From NCBI RefSeq assembly GCF_004343255.1, contig NZ_SMDD01000003.1, positions 248,001 to 312,000 of the forward strand: 64,000 bases of DNA, read 5' to 3'. The notes under the pieces were generated by a model that was not told where the DNA came from, did no database searches, and worked only from the letters and a program-made list of their open reading frames with translations. Both the position numbers and the translations under genes were made by a program. The stretch's first letter is position 1, and each line of letters starts with the position of its first letter. This DNA comes from Laceyella sacchari (GTDB lineage Bacteria > Bacillota > Bacilli > Thermoactinomycetales > Thermoactinomycetaceae). Below are positions 42,977 to 51,273 of the stretch, piece by piece.

Positions 42977-43051
42977 TGGTGGGCAGTATAGGAATCGAAC
43001 CTACGACCTCTTCCGTGTCAAGGAAGCGCTCTCCCTCTGAGCTAACTGCCC
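42977..43051 (-). tRNA. tRNA-Val (GAC)
   Basis: Cloverleaf with acceptor stem GGGCAGT/ACTGCCC, anticodon loop TTGACAC (anticodon GAC), T-loop GGTTCGATTCC and an encoded CCA. Fourth gene of a minus-strand tRNA cluster. Confidence 0.95.
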
Positions 43052-43080
43052 AAGTGAAAATATGTAGTTTTTAGATAAGT

Positions 43081-43156
43081 TGGTGGGCCCAACAGGACTC
43101 GAACCTGTGACCGATCGGTTATGAGCCGACTGCTCTACCAACTGAGCTATAGGCCC
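43081..43156 (-). tRNA. tRNA-Met (CAT), elongator type
   Basis: Acceptor GGGCCTA/TGGGCCC with a G-T pair, anticodon stem GTCGG/CCGAT and loop CTCATAA (CAT), TTCGAGTCC T-loop, encoded CCA. Position 1 pairs with 72, so it is not the initiator; an Ile2 tRNA with modified C34 cannot be excluded by sequence alone. Confidence 0.9.
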
Positions 43157-43168
43157 ATGATGGTGAAG

Positions 43169-43245
43169 TGGCGGAGCTGACGGGATTCGAACCCGCGATC
43201 TCCTGCGTGACAGGCAGGCATGTTAGGCCTCTACACCACAGCTCC
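43169..43245 (-). tRNA. tRNA-Asp (GTC)
   Basis: Acceptor GGAGCTG/CAGCTCC, anticodon stem CCTGC/GCAGG with loop CTGTCAC (GTC), discriminator G, encoded CCA. Confidence 0.95.
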
Positions 43246-43249
43246 GAGT

Positions 43250-43326
<77 letters not shown>

Positions 43327-43363
43327 ATATTAATTGTTTTAATCGTCATCAGCGACATTTATT

Positions 43364-43392
43364 AATATACATCAATTTCTTCAAAAGTGCAA
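43364..43392 (-). promoter_or_regulatory. Probable promoter of the tRNA cluster
   Basis: TTGCAC and TATATT with a 17-base spacer on the minus strand, about 35 bases before the fMet tRNA. The -35 matches only three of six bases, the -10 five of six. Confidence 0.5.
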
Positions 43393-43401
43393 GGCCTTTT
43401 T

Positions 43402-43581
43402 TTAAGATTTTTTATCCCAAATATAACGAACGCCATAACGCCCTTTTTTGGAACGAAACACCTCTACACGCTCCGGGCTATCATACCCGTACAGCCACCA
43501 GTCCTCCTGCATTCGTGCCGCCAAACACCGCGCTTGAAAGCGGCTGTCATATAATTTGGCCCAATATACCCATTGCATCAT
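43402..43581 (-). CDS. Small Trp/Tyr/Arg-rich protein (59 aa)
   Basis: Not recognised and too short for normal gene calling. Good ribosome binding site (GATGAAAGGAGGAACGC before ATG). The 59 residues contain five Trp and six Tyr and are basic: MMQWVYWAKLYDSRFQARCL, then MQEDWWLYGYDSPERVEVF and a lysine-rich end. Aromatic and basic content suggests nucleic acid or protein binding; no transmembrane segment. Probably single, upstream of the tRNA cluster promoter. Confidence 0.6.
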   Translation of the reverse strand: MMQWVYWAKLYDSRFQARCLAARMQEDWWLYGYDSPERVEVFRSKKGRYGVRYIWDKKS

Positions 43582-43767
43582 GCGTTCCTCCTTTCATCTC
43601 TTATTTTTCGCTGTTTTCCATTTTTCATGCCTAAGGGCGCTTGCACATTTTCCGTTTCGTCCAGAGCGCGCAGACCCTTCCCGCATATGCTATATTAACC
43701 CAAGCAACCTTGTCGGGCTTAACTGTTCACGAGCCGACCAATATTCCCTCCTCACGGCCAAATGGTA

Positions 43768-43795
43768 AAGCCGTTGTCGATTGTGACAACGGCTT
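43768..43795 (-). terminator. Terminator after the PgpA-like gene
   Basis: AAGCCGTTGTC/GACAACGGCTT, 11-bp stem with a 6-base loop and a short T-rich tail on the minus strand. The rest of 43582-43767 is empty. Confidence 0.8.
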
Positions 43796-43822
43796 ATTTG
43801 CATCGATAGGCCTGCTATTTGC

Positions 43823-44350
43823 TCAATCTTCCAGCTGTTGGGCTGAAGCCCGCTCTTCCTCATCGCGCAAACGGTGTGCTAGGCGTCCTGAAGCTGCAGC
43901 CGCGACACTGGCGACCAAATCATCCATAAACGTCTGCACCCGTCCACCTTTTTTGGTGTCCAACTCGCGAATGAGCCCAATTTTATGCTTGTCCAAGTGA
44001 CCAAAGGTAGTGACGGCGATGCTCCCATAGCCCAAAACAGAACCCAAGGCCAATGTTTCATCACAACCAAACAGCCCTTCATCCCCTTTGACAAGGGATA
44101 AGAGCGGTTCAGACAACATATTCTGTTCCGCCAAGCGGTCTAACTCAACTCCTACCAGAATAGCGTGTTGCAATTCCCGTTTATTCAGCACGGCCAGCAC
44201 GCTGTCGACGCACTGCTCCATGGTTAGATTCGGGTTATAAGGGCTCTGCATTTCGTGAACAATTTCAGCAATTGCCTCGATACTGACTCCGCGTTCTTCC
44301 AAGCTTTTCATCACTGTACGTTTCACTTCACTGCTGTGTACTCTTCTCAT
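43823..44350 (-). CDS. Phosphatidylglycerophosphatase A-like protein (YutG type)
   Basis: A 175-residue protein of the PgpA fold found in Bacillus as YutG. The family core is KGDEGLFGCDETLALGSVLGYGSIAVTTFGHLDK (shown in pieces across residues 90-130), with acidic residues expected at the metal site, and a helical N-terminal half. PgpA removes phosphate from phosphatidylglycerophosphate, but YutG-type proteins are soluble-looking and their substrate is not established. ATG after GGGAGGGAAACAG; the upstream in-frame extension is not needed. Confidence 0.8.
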   Translation of the reverse strand: MRRVHSSEVKRTVMKSLEERGVSIEAIAEIVHEMQSPYNPNLTMEQCVDSVLAVLNKRELQHAILVGVELDRLAEQNMLSEPLLSLVKGDEGLFGCDETLALGSVLGYGSIAVTTFGHLDKHKIGLIRELDTKKGGRVQTFMDDLVASVAAAASGRLAHRLRDEEERASAQQLED

Positions 44351-44470
44351 CTGTTTCCCTCCCATAAGCCATCTTACCATAATCAATTGTCCACAAAAGA
44401 TGCGTGAACCAAAATTTAAAGATATAATATAAGAAATGCGCCATTTTTCTGTTCAAGGAGGGAATGTGTT

Positions 44471-44980
44471 ATGTTTTTCGGCATTGCAGTTTTTCCACAA
44501 AAACACGTACAAGACCTAGTCAATTCCTATAGAAAGCGGTACGACCCGCATTACAGCCTCATTCCACCCCATATTACGTTGCGGGAAAAATTTGAACTGC
44601 CTGATGAAAAAGTGGAAGACGCGGTCCAGAAATTAGAAGAAATCGCCAAGCAAAACAAGCCCTTCACCATCCAGTTCCACAAAGTGAGCCATTTCTATCC
44701 TACCAGCCATACCATCTATCTGGCGATCAAAGACAGCAAACCTTTGGAAACGTTGCACAACCAGATCAGTGCTTCTTTGGATCCCATTCCAATGCCTTAT
44801 GATTACATCCCACATCTCACCATTGGGCAGAAAATGTCGGAAGAAGAGCTACATGATGTGTATGGCACCCTACGGTTGAGGCAATTTGAATTAGAATCGA
44901 AAATTGACCGTTTCCACCTTATGTACCAGCTGGAAAACGGCTCTTGGAGTATTCATCAAACATTCCTGTTGAAAAAATGA
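44471..44980 (+). CDS. yjcG: 2'-5' RNA ligase superfamily protein YjcG
   Basis: A 169-residue protein of the 2H phosphoesterase superfamily with both catalytic motifs: PPHITLREKF near residue 34 and PHLTIGQKM near 115 (His-x-Thr each). Length and context match YjcG of B. subtilis, a putative phosphoesterase. ATG behind AAGGAGGGAATGTGTT. yjcF follows after 24 bases, as in B. subtilis. Confidence 0.92.
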   Translation: MFFGIAVFPQKHVQDLVNSYRKRYDPHYSLIPPHITLREKFELPDEKVEDAVQKLEEIAKQNKPFTIQFHKVSHFYPTSHTIYLAIKDSKPLETLHNQISASLDPIPMPYDYIPHLTIGQKMSEEELHDVYGTLRLRQFELESKIDRFHLMYQLENGSWSIHQTFLLKK

Positions 44981-45004
44981 TCTGATCCGAAAGGATGTCG
45001 TCCC

Positions 45005-45439
45005 ATGGCCGTCACCGTCATCATCGCCCAAACACCGATGGAGAGGGAATGGGCTTTTGCCATTCGCCGCCAGGTGTTCGTGATAGAGCAAAAAGTACCT
45101 GAAACGCGGGAATCAGATGAATATGATGAGCGATCGTTGCATTTTGTGGCGCTTGAGGACGGACAACCGGTGGGCGCTTGCCGGATGCGGTGGGTTAACC
45201 GTAACGTGGCCAAAGCCGAACGGGTCGCTGTGCTACCATCCAAACGCCACAGCGGCGCCGGGCGCCTCATGATGGAAGCGTTAGAAGCCCAAGCCCGCCA
45301 AGAACAAGCCCACGCGATCGTCCTCCACGCCCAAATGCCGGTGATCCCGTTTTATGAGAAGCTGGGCTATCACGTCATGGGTGAGCCGTTTGTTGATGCA
45401 GGTATCCCGCACGTATCGATGAAGAAGAAGCTGATTTAA
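45005..45439 (+). CDS. yjcF: GNAT family acetyltransferase YjcF
   Basis: A 144-residue GNAT acetyltransferase: AFAIRRQVFVIEQKVPETRE near residue 19, AERVAVLPSKRHSGAGRLMMEAL near 70 (the acetyl-CoA loop R/Q-x-x-G-x-G/A with RHSGAGR), and FYEKLGYHVMGEPFVD near 117. In B. subtilis it sits beside yjcG. Substrate unknown. Its stop overlaps the end of the PHP gene by 4 bases in convergent orientation. Confidence 0.92.
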   Translation: MAVTVIIAQTPMEREWAFAIRRQVFVIEQKVPETRESDEYDERSLHFVALEDGQPVGACRMRWVNRNVAKAERVAVLPSKRHSGAGRLMMEALEAQARQEQAHAIVLHAQMPVIPFYEKLGYHVMGEPFVDAGIPHVSMKKKLI

Positions 45440-46257
45440 AGCTTGGTCAAAATCCCTTCATCCACCGTGCATGTGCCAAGCATCGCATGGTACATCGAGC
45501 CGTGCCGTTCCCCATGAAAATCCGATCCGGCCGTCTCGAAAAGCCCAAATGTTTTTGCCATTTCGGCATACCGCTGTTTGGCTTCATCCGTGTGATCCGG
45601 ATGGTTCACTTCAATGCCGTCCAATCCATTTTCCACCAACAAAGGAATTAAGTCGTCTTGCTCATACAATCCGGGATGAGCGATGACGGCCTTCCCTTTG
45701 CTTTGGTGGATCAATTGGATCGCTTCGATCGGGCTGATGCGCGGCGGCGTTACATAAGCTTGCCCATCCCGCCCTAAATATCGGTCAAACGCTTCATCCA
45801 TTGATTGTACAATCCCCTTGTCAATCAACACTTCAGCAATATGCGGCCGCCCCACATTGTCAGCTTGGCCCTCCCCTTTCTTTTTGGCCATGACTTCCTC
45901 CATGGTCACTTCAATCCCCAACTCATTTAATTTTTCGATCATCATGCGATTGCGCGTCTGCCGCACCTCACGTTGCCGCTTCAACTTTTCAAGTAAAGAC
46001 GGGTCGCGATAATCGATATGTAACCCCAACATATGAATCTCTTTCCCTTGCCACAACGTGCTTATTTCCACTCCCGGGACTACATGGATACCCCATTCGC
46101 GTCCTGCGGATAACGCCTCTTCTATTCCGCTGACCGAGTCGTGGTCAGTAATTGCCAATCCGGCAAGCCCCACTTCCTTAGCCAATTTCACCACTTCGGA
46201 GGGAGTAAATAATCCGTCCGATCCCGTCGTATGTACATGCAAATCTACACGTCCCAC
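45436..46257 (-). CDS. PHP-domain phosphoesterase (RNase AM/YciV-like)
   Basis: A 273-residue PHP protein with metal-binding motifs HVHTTGSDG near residue 7, AITDHDSVSGIEEA near 37, GRPHIAEVLIDKG near 146, HPGLYEQDDLIP near 194 and SDFHGERHG near 246. The nearest well-studied relative is E. coli RNase AM (TrpH/YciV), a 5'-3' RNA exonuclease; other PHP proteins hydrolyse phosphoesters. GTG start behind AGGAGGAATGTAGT. The last 4 bases overlap yjcF tail to tail. Confidence 0.9.
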   Translation of the reverse strand: MGRVDLHVHTTGSDGLFTPSEVVKLAKEVGLAGLAITDHDSVSGIEEALSAGREWGIHVVPGVEISTLWQGKEIHMLGLHIDYRDPSLLEKLKRQREVRQTRNRMMIEKLNELGIEVTMEEVMAKKKGEGQADNVGRPHIAEVLIDKGIVQSMDEAFDRYLGRDGQAYVTPPRISPIEAIQLIHQSKGKAVIAHPGLYEQDDLIPLLVENGLDGIEVNHPDHTDEAKQRYAEMAKTFGLFETAGSDFHGERHGSMYHAMLGTCTVDEGILTKL

Positions 46258-46591
46258 ACTACATTCCTCCTGTCAAACAATATATTCATTTTTTCCGACT
46301 TGTTGGCCTGATGCACCATCTTACCCATATCATTGTACCGCACCATGCGAAAATTTCACAAAAAAAAGAGGATTACTTATTTCTTGACGAGGGTAATAAA
46401 GCGATCACAACGGCAAGATATTTATGCAATTGCGCGCCAAAGCGCTGACAAATGTGTGTGTGCGACCTATGAGCAATATAAGAACCCTGGCCTCTGGTCA
46501 AGTCTATCGCCTTTCCCTTTAACCCGACAAATGACAGCCCGCCATGGACCCACACACAGCCTCGCGCAACCGACATGAGAGTCGTGAATGT

Positions 46592-46623
46592 AAACGAGCA
46601 CCCGATCCATTTGGGTGCTCGCT
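46592..46623 (-). terminator. Terminator after the three-repeat protein gene
   Basis: CGAGCACCC/GGGTGCTCG with a TTT tail on the minus strand, just past the stop codon. The 46258-46591 gap otherwise holds no convincing gene. Confidence 0.8.
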
Positions 46624-46627
46624 TCAC

Positions 46628-46939
46628 TCAGCGTGATTTCTTCCGTTTTTGAATCTCTTCATTAATCCGCTGGGCCAACTGGTCGGGACTCATGTTGGTG
46701 GAAGTTGTATTCTCCGTAATTCCCAACTCTTTCCCCGCTTCAGTCATAACTTCTTTGACCAAATCCTTTTGGCCCGCTGGGGTGCGCTTCTGCTTCAAAC
46801 CCAATTCCTTACTGAACTCTTCGGCGAGCTGGGTCACTTCTTGGCCGTTTTTGCCGCGCGCGTCTTGTTTGATCCCCAGTTCTTTTGCCATTTCATTTAT
46901 CATCTCTTTGAACTTGTTTTTACGCAAAAAGCCAAACAT
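46628..46939 (-). CDS. Small three-repeat helical protein (103 aa)
   Basis: Not recognised. The sequence has three copies of a roughly 25-residue unit ending in KELG: INEMAKELGIKQDA, LAEEFSKELGLKQK and VMTEAGKELGITEN (positions about 15, 40 and 66), each a predicted amphipathic helix, followed by an EEIQKRKKSR basic tail. A short MFGFLRKN lead precedes it. No membrane segment. ATG behind GGGGGGCTCTTCTC-like sequence; the binding site is modest (GGGCTC). Role unknown; could be a spore or DNA-associated helix-repeat protein. Confidence 0.6.
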   Translation of the reverse strand: MFGFLRKNKFKEMINEMAKELGIKQDARGKNGQEVTQLAEEFSKELGLKQKRTPAGQKDLVKEVMTEAGKELGITENTTSTNMSPDQLAQRINEEIQKRKKSR

Positions 46940-47002
46940 GAGAAGAGCCCCCCTTTACGCTGAGTGTACTGTTAGTATCTCAACAGATGGAGAGGTTCAT
47001 GC

Positions 47003-47044
47003 AAAAATAAGGTAGCCCATGCATTGGTTCAGCACGGCTACCTT
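47003..47044 (-). terminator. Terminator after the SEC-C gene
   Basis: AAGGTAGCC/GGCTACCTT with a 19-base loop and ATTTTTG tail on the minus strand, at the stop codon of the SEC-C gene. Confidence 0.75.
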
Positions 47045-47045
47045 A

Positions 47046-48482
47046 TCACTTATGGCCTAACACTTTTAATTGGTTGTCCAATGAAATGATTGGATAAAGC
47101 CCATCGATCCGTGTGAAATAACAGCCGGACGGTTCCATCTGTACAGTCCCGTGAACCCAGAAGCGATGCTCACTCCACATGGTGGGCACGCCAAGCAGAT
47201 TCACTGGCAGCCATTTGTCTTCGATCAACAGCGCCGGACCTGTTGAAGAGAAAGCCAACATCACCATCTGTGTGGAACCAGTTTGCTCGTTGTTGCGATA
47301 GTCTGGCTTGACACCATTCTCTTCCATCCATTTTTTCGCTTCAACCGCGACAGGCAACGCGCGGATCAACGAGGCATATACCTTTCTGAATGACAGGTAC
47401 GCATCGCTGATGCCTTCTTCTTTCAACCAGCGGAACAGATGTTTCAGGGTATTGAGGAAGATTTTTGAACCAGGAGCACTTACTTTGCCTTGATCCAAAT
47501 ACCATACGCTCAAAAAATGGCACAGGACTTCCTCATCCAGCATCGACCAGTCGAACGATTGACCAAAACGCATCGACAAATATTTGTACAACAATTCCAA
47601 TGAACGGCTGTACAAAGTTTGCGTTCCCTTTTGTAATGTGGCCACATGGTTGAAATAAAACTGTTCCAAATGTTGCATCACTCGCAAAGGCAATTCCTCT
47701 TCTTTCGGCTCAACGACCGGCCAGAAAGCCGTTTCTTCCACCATGGGCTCTGTCACAACAGGCGCAGATAACATCCCTTGCTCGACCTCTTCTGTTCGTT
47801 TGATAGACCAACCGAAAACCTTCCAACCGTTTTCCCAGGTGGTGTATTCCTGACGTTCTTCTTCTGGATGATTGTATTTCTCAAGCTGCACGAGTATCTC
47901 CCCTCTCATCTCATGCGCGAAAGATGTATAAGGGCCAAAGAATTCATATCGTTGACCAACACGAAGCAATCGAGTAAAAACAAGCTTTTCCCTGGGAATC
48001 GATTCCCCTTTTTGAATCTGGACTTGCTCTTTCGTTGTCAAGGATGTCAAGGTCAGGGTGTGTTCGTCGGTCTGTGAAATTTCGTAGCAGGTAAAGGTTG
48101 ACTCGCTCATATTGCGGGCCATGCGTTCCTTGTGCGGGGCATTGCGAATGGTAGAGCGCCACACTTCTACCGGTCGCCGGCGGTTTAAACAAGGTGCGTC
48201 AAACAGGAGCCAAAAGCGAAAGTAAGTGGCATATTCTTGGGAAATCGGCTGGTCTAAAGGCAACTGCATGAGTTTTTTAAAGCGTTGTGCCCATCTTTTC
48301 TGCATCTCAGGTGAGATCCGCCCTGTAAACCAATGTTGCAGATCGACCAAGAGGTCGTGTTTTAAGCGGCTCTCTCTTTCAGCTCTGGCCTTTTCCACTG
48401 AATCAAGCGCTACAACTCTCTCACAACATTTCTTATACTTCTTCCCACTGCCGCAGGGGCAAGGTTCATTCCGGCCTACCAT
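47046..48482 (-). CDS. SEC-C zinc-motif protein with an integrase-like middle domain
   Basis: A 478-residue protein. The N-terminus is a SEC-C metal-binding motif (MVGRNEPCPCGSGKKYKKCC). The middle (residues about 270-375) resembles the SAM-like core-binding domain of tyrosine recombinases: LEQFYFNHVATLQKGTQTLY, SLELLYKYLSMRFG, NTLKHLFRWLKEEGISDAYL, but no catalytic tyrosine-recombinase domain follows. A C-terminal region of about 100 residues is not recognised. SEC-C motifs commonly help proteins bind SecB, nucleic acids or zinc. Start ATG after GAGGTG; an in-frame extension of 26 residues upstream is less likely. Confidence 0.7.
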   Translation of the reverse strand: MVGRNEPCPCGSGKKYKKCCERVVALDSVEKARAERESRLKHDLLVDLQHWFTGRISPEMQKRWAQRFKKLMQLPLDQPISQEYATYFRFWLLFDAPCLNRRRPVEVWRSTIRNAPHKERMARNMSESTFTCYEISQTDEHTLTLTSLTTKEQVQIQKGESIPREKLVFTRLLRVGQRYEFFGPYTSFAHEMRGEILVQLEKYNHPEEERQEYTTWENGWKVFGWSIKRTEEVEQGMLSAPVVTEPMVEETAFWPVVEPKEEELPLRVMQHLEQFYFNHVATLQKGTQTLYSRSLELLYKYLSMRFGQSFDWSMLDEEVLCHFLSVWYLDQGKVSAPGSKIFLNTLKHLFRWLKEEGISDAYLSFRKVYASLIRALPVAVEAKKWMEENGVKPDYRNNEQTGSTQMVMLAFSSTGPALLIEDKWLPVNLLGVPTMWSEHRFWVHGTVQMEPSGCYFTRIDGLYPIISLDNQLKVLGHK

Positions 48483-48850
48483 ACTCACACCTCGGATGCT
48501 AGTTTCCTTGCCATTAAGTATATATGAAAGGTTAGGATATGACAAAGAGATTTTTTCCACAAAAACCCATTCCGCATATCCTTCTCACCTGTCCATTCAC
48601 TGGACAATCACACGGTATCGGGGTGGCAATATGACCCCGAAGTCGTTTCATGCTTCTGCTCATCCTAAATGCCATTTTCCCAATTTGCTTTGTATCCTGG
48701 AGTAACTATACCTTTATTTTAACGATTTAAAACACGCTTTTGAAGAAAATTTTTCCGAGGGATGGAAGAAATGGATAGTTGAATAAAGGGATGATTGAGA
48801 GATAAAGGGAGCCACGGAAGATTCTTATTTAATGATTCCATGTCAGAAAT
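48483..48850. other. Intergenic region between SEC-C gene and 3D lipoprotein gene
   Basis: About 370 bases of AT-rich sequence with no ORF supported by a binding site. Confidence 0.4.
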
Positions 48851-48891
48851 AAAAAACCCTGCAATGAATTGCTCATCGCAAGGTTTTTTTT
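48851..48891 (-). terminator. Terminator after the G5/3D lipoprotein gene
   Basis: AACCTTGCGATGA/TCATTGCAGGGTT type hairpin (one mismatch) followed by TTTTTT on the minus strand, at the end of the gene. Confidence 0.8.
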
Positions 48892-48894
48892 CAC

Positions 48895-49872
48895 TCATTT
48901 TAAAATCTTGATAGTTACTGTCCGGCGACCCCATTTGAGTGCCTCAGCCCGCGTTTCAAAGAACAGGTCAATGATATGACCGTTGACCGCGCCACCTGTA
49001 TCTTCAGCAACACCATAGCCGTAGCCCGGTATATACATTTTGGTTCCGAGCGGAATCACACTGGGATCCACCGCGATGGTGCCCCGCTTGGGGTAAGTGC
49101 CGGTCGCCGTACGGCTTCCGGTATGGGTGTAACCTGTCGCCTCCACTGTTAATGTCTTGGCTGAAGTCAGATCCACATCATCTTTTTTCGCCATCTCTTT
49201 ATTCGTGCCAATGCTCACGATTTTGTCGACGGGCTTGATTGTTTGGACAAGTCTTTCCGTTGCTTTGGGTTTACCGTCTTCCATGACTGGCATGCCGTTT
49301 TTGTAGACGAGGAGGACTTCGTAAATCTTTTTCCCTTCCTCCCCTTCTTTTTTCACTTCTTTTTTTCCTTCTGCTAATTTATCTGTTTTTATCTCTTTCG
49401 TGCTATAAGGGATTTCTTCCACTCTTTTCTGCAGCCTTTGCTCGATGCGATCGACCACGATATTGGTACCGTTCATGATCTTCTTATCCAGCGGCATGTT
49501 TAGCTCATCCCACTCGGTCAGAACAACCTTTTTCTCTTGCAAAACTCCTTTTACTGTGGGCTGCAAGGTTTCAAAGGTGCCAAAGTCCTTGCCCGCCACA
49601 CGCAAGGAAACTTTGCACTTGCACTTCAATGTAATCTCGCTGTGGCCTTCGATTTTTTGATCCCAACCGATGCTTGGCTGGTAGCGCTGTTTTAACTCGT
49701 CAATCTTATGGCCTTGGCCTTCCAGCGCTTCTGCCAATGTATCTCTTGAGCGTTCAAATTGCAGTGCTTTATCTTGATCGCTGAAAGTAATTTTCACTGT
49801 TTGTGAGGAACCGGAACAGCCCGTGAGCAGGATGAAAAACATCGCGAGGCTGGGTAGAAGGAACTTTTTCAT
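48895..49872 (-). CDS. G5/3D-domain lipoprotein
   Basis: A 325-residue predicted lipoprotein: signal sequence with lipobox LLTGC (Cys near residue 19), two degenerate ubiquitin-like (DUF348-type) repeats (TVKITFSDQDKALQF, and a second near 85), a G5 domain (KRVEEIPYSTKEIKTDKLAEG near 150 with ERLVQTIKPVDKI), and a C-terminal 3D domain (VEATGYTHTGSRTATGTYP near 240, the Asp triad in AVDPSVIPLGT and AEDTGGAVNGHIIDLFF). The layout is that of YabE/YuiC/resuscitation-promoting-like enzymes thought to cleave peptidoglycan glycan strands. ATG 6 bases after GGAGG; single gene here. Confidence 0.9.
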   Translation of the reverse strand: MKKFLLPSLAMFFILLTGCSGSSQTVKITFSDQDKALQFERSRDTLAEALEGQGHKIDELKQRYQPSIGWDQKIEGHSEITLKCKCKVSLRVAGKDFGTFETLQPTVKGVLQEKKVVLTEWDELNMPLDKKIMNGTNIVVDRIEQRLQKRVEEIPYSTKEIKTDKLAEGKKEVKKEGEEGKKIYEVLLVYKNGMPVMEDGKPKATERLVQTIKPVDKIVSIGTNKEMAKKDDVDLTSAKTLTVEATGYTHTGSRTATGTYPKRGTIAVDPSVIPLGTKMYIPGYGYGVAEDTGGAVNGHIIDLFFETRAEALKWGRRTVTIKILK

Positions 49873-50026
49873 CGACATCCTCCTTCTGCAGTAAAGCCTA
49901 AGCAATGAAGCCATTATAGCAGATGTTTTCTCCCTAATCTATGACTCTAGCAGGATTGTCATAGATTCATCCATTTTAATTGAGATTTATGCCCACGGAA
50001 CCTGGCTTATGACCGCTCGCGACAAT

Positions 50027-51001
50027 TTATTCCACTTCTTCCAGCAAAACCGCCTGTTTGGGCGCAACCGGAACCTTTCGCGGTTTAGCATGAATTTCTT
50101 CCGGCCCATAAATAGAAATGAGCAATCGGCCGTTGCTGGCTTTAGCCACTATCAAAATCGGTTCGTTCAACTGGTTTTGAAACTTAAAATCCGGCCCGCC
50201 CCAAGACACCGTGGCATCCCGGCCCTTCGGCACATAGGCCACCTGTTTGCTATGCCTTTGCCGTTCTACAATCTTGAGCCCAGCCTTGTCCACGCTATTG
50301 TACAAAGTAGACGAGGTTTGGCAAATTCCTCCGCCAACCCCTTCACTGTATTCCCCTTTAACAATGATGCGGGCGAGACGGTAACCCCTGGCCTGCGAGC
50401 GCGGCCCAACTGTCTTATTAAACGAAAACACCTCACCGGGCATCAACACTTTATGATCAATCGCTTCTGTCGCCAGATGAATATTGTGCGCGCGATTTCT
50501 GTTCCATTCATTGTAATAAGTAAGATAACTTCCGATTTGTTTCTCTTTCAACCTCCGCAGTTTCGCCGCTGTCAGCCTGGGTTTTACTATGTTGACCGGA
50601 ACTGCGAGCGGTTGGCCCATGACCTCATGGATGCGATCAAACCACTCCTCAATGCGTTGGCGATCCACTATCAACCCCGCTTGCTCTGGGACAATCCGTC
50701 GCTCGTGGTAGTAAGCGGAGCGCGCAGGACGATTCAAGTCCCGTTCGAGAACGCCGGCTATCCACTCCAGCGCCAACGTGCGGTTCAATGTAGTGGGATC
50801 AATCCCGTCAAACCCAATGTCGCGCAAAGGAAAAACCCAGCGTTGGCCCTTATGCTCCAGCACCAAGGTGGGAGCAAAAGATGAATCAGCTTCCACAGCC
50901 GCTGGGACAGGAAAAGACGCAGCCACAACAGGCACAGACGGCATCGAGATCAACAAGGCGACCAGGGGAATCAGCAAAATGACATACATGTTCTTGTTCA
51001 T
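50027..51001 (-). CDS. VanW family protein
   Basis: A 324-residue secreted or membrane-anchored protein: signal segment (VILLIPLVALLISMPSVPVV), a peptidoglycan-binding-like N-terminal half, and the VanW domain with HNIHLATEAIDHKVLMPGEVFSFN near residue 180, YSEGVGGGICQTSSTLYNS near 230 and GGPDFKFQN near 280. VanW proteins occur in vancomycin-resistance loci and, more often, as chromosomal envelope proteins of unknown role. ATG after AAGGGAGTGCGGCG. No vanA/B-type ligase is nearby, so resistance is not implied. Confidence 0.85.
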   Translation of the reverse strand: MNKNMYVILLIPLVALLISMPSVPVVAASFPVPAAVEADSSFAPTLVLEHKGQRWVFPLRDIGFDGIDPTTLNRTLALEWIAGVLERDLNRPARSAYYHERRIVPEQAGLIVDRQRIEEWFDRIHEVMGQPLAVPVNIVKPRLTAAKLRRLKEKQIGSYLTYYNEWNRNRAHNIHLATEAIDHKVLMPGEVFSFNKTVGPRSQARGYRLARIIVKGEYSEGVGGGICQTSSTLYNSVDKAGLKIVERQRHSKQVAYVPKGRDATVSWGGPDFKFQNQLNEPILIVAKASNGRLLISIYGPEEIHAKPRKVPVAPKQAVLLEEVE

Positions 51002-51199
51002 CGCCGCACTCCCTTTTTTTCGCTTAGTGTGCATCAAAACGAACCTGGCTATGACCTTTCACAATCAAGCAGTGGTTCCGGAACAATAATTGTGCTGGAG
51101 AGCGGCGGATTGGACACGTGGTATCCCGGAGCATTCATGTTCATTATTGAACATTTACGATGTGATTTGATGTTTATTTGTTGAATTTTGTTGTCAAAG

Positions 51200-51240
51200 T
51201 TAGTGAAATAGTGTACAAAGTAGTTATGTGAACGTATAAT
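51200..51240 (+). promoter_or_regulatory. cydAB promoter with a Rex-like box
   Basis: TGTACA (51212-51217) and TATAAT (51235-51240) are 17 bases apart, about 33 bases before cydA. TTAGTGAAATAGTGTACAA (51200-51218), overlapping the -35, is an imperfect match to the Rex operator consensus TTGTGAA-N6-TTCACAA; Rex represses the cyd operon of B. subtilis when NADH is low. The match is incomplete and should be treated as a candidate. Confidence 0.5.
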
Positions 51241-51273
51241 GAAAAAGAAAATGAACAGGTAGGAAGTGATTGG

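Noticed and set aside
46373-46627. Minus-strand frame overlapping the terminator of the three-repeat gene
   Set aside because: It runs through a terminator hairpin and lacks a binding site.
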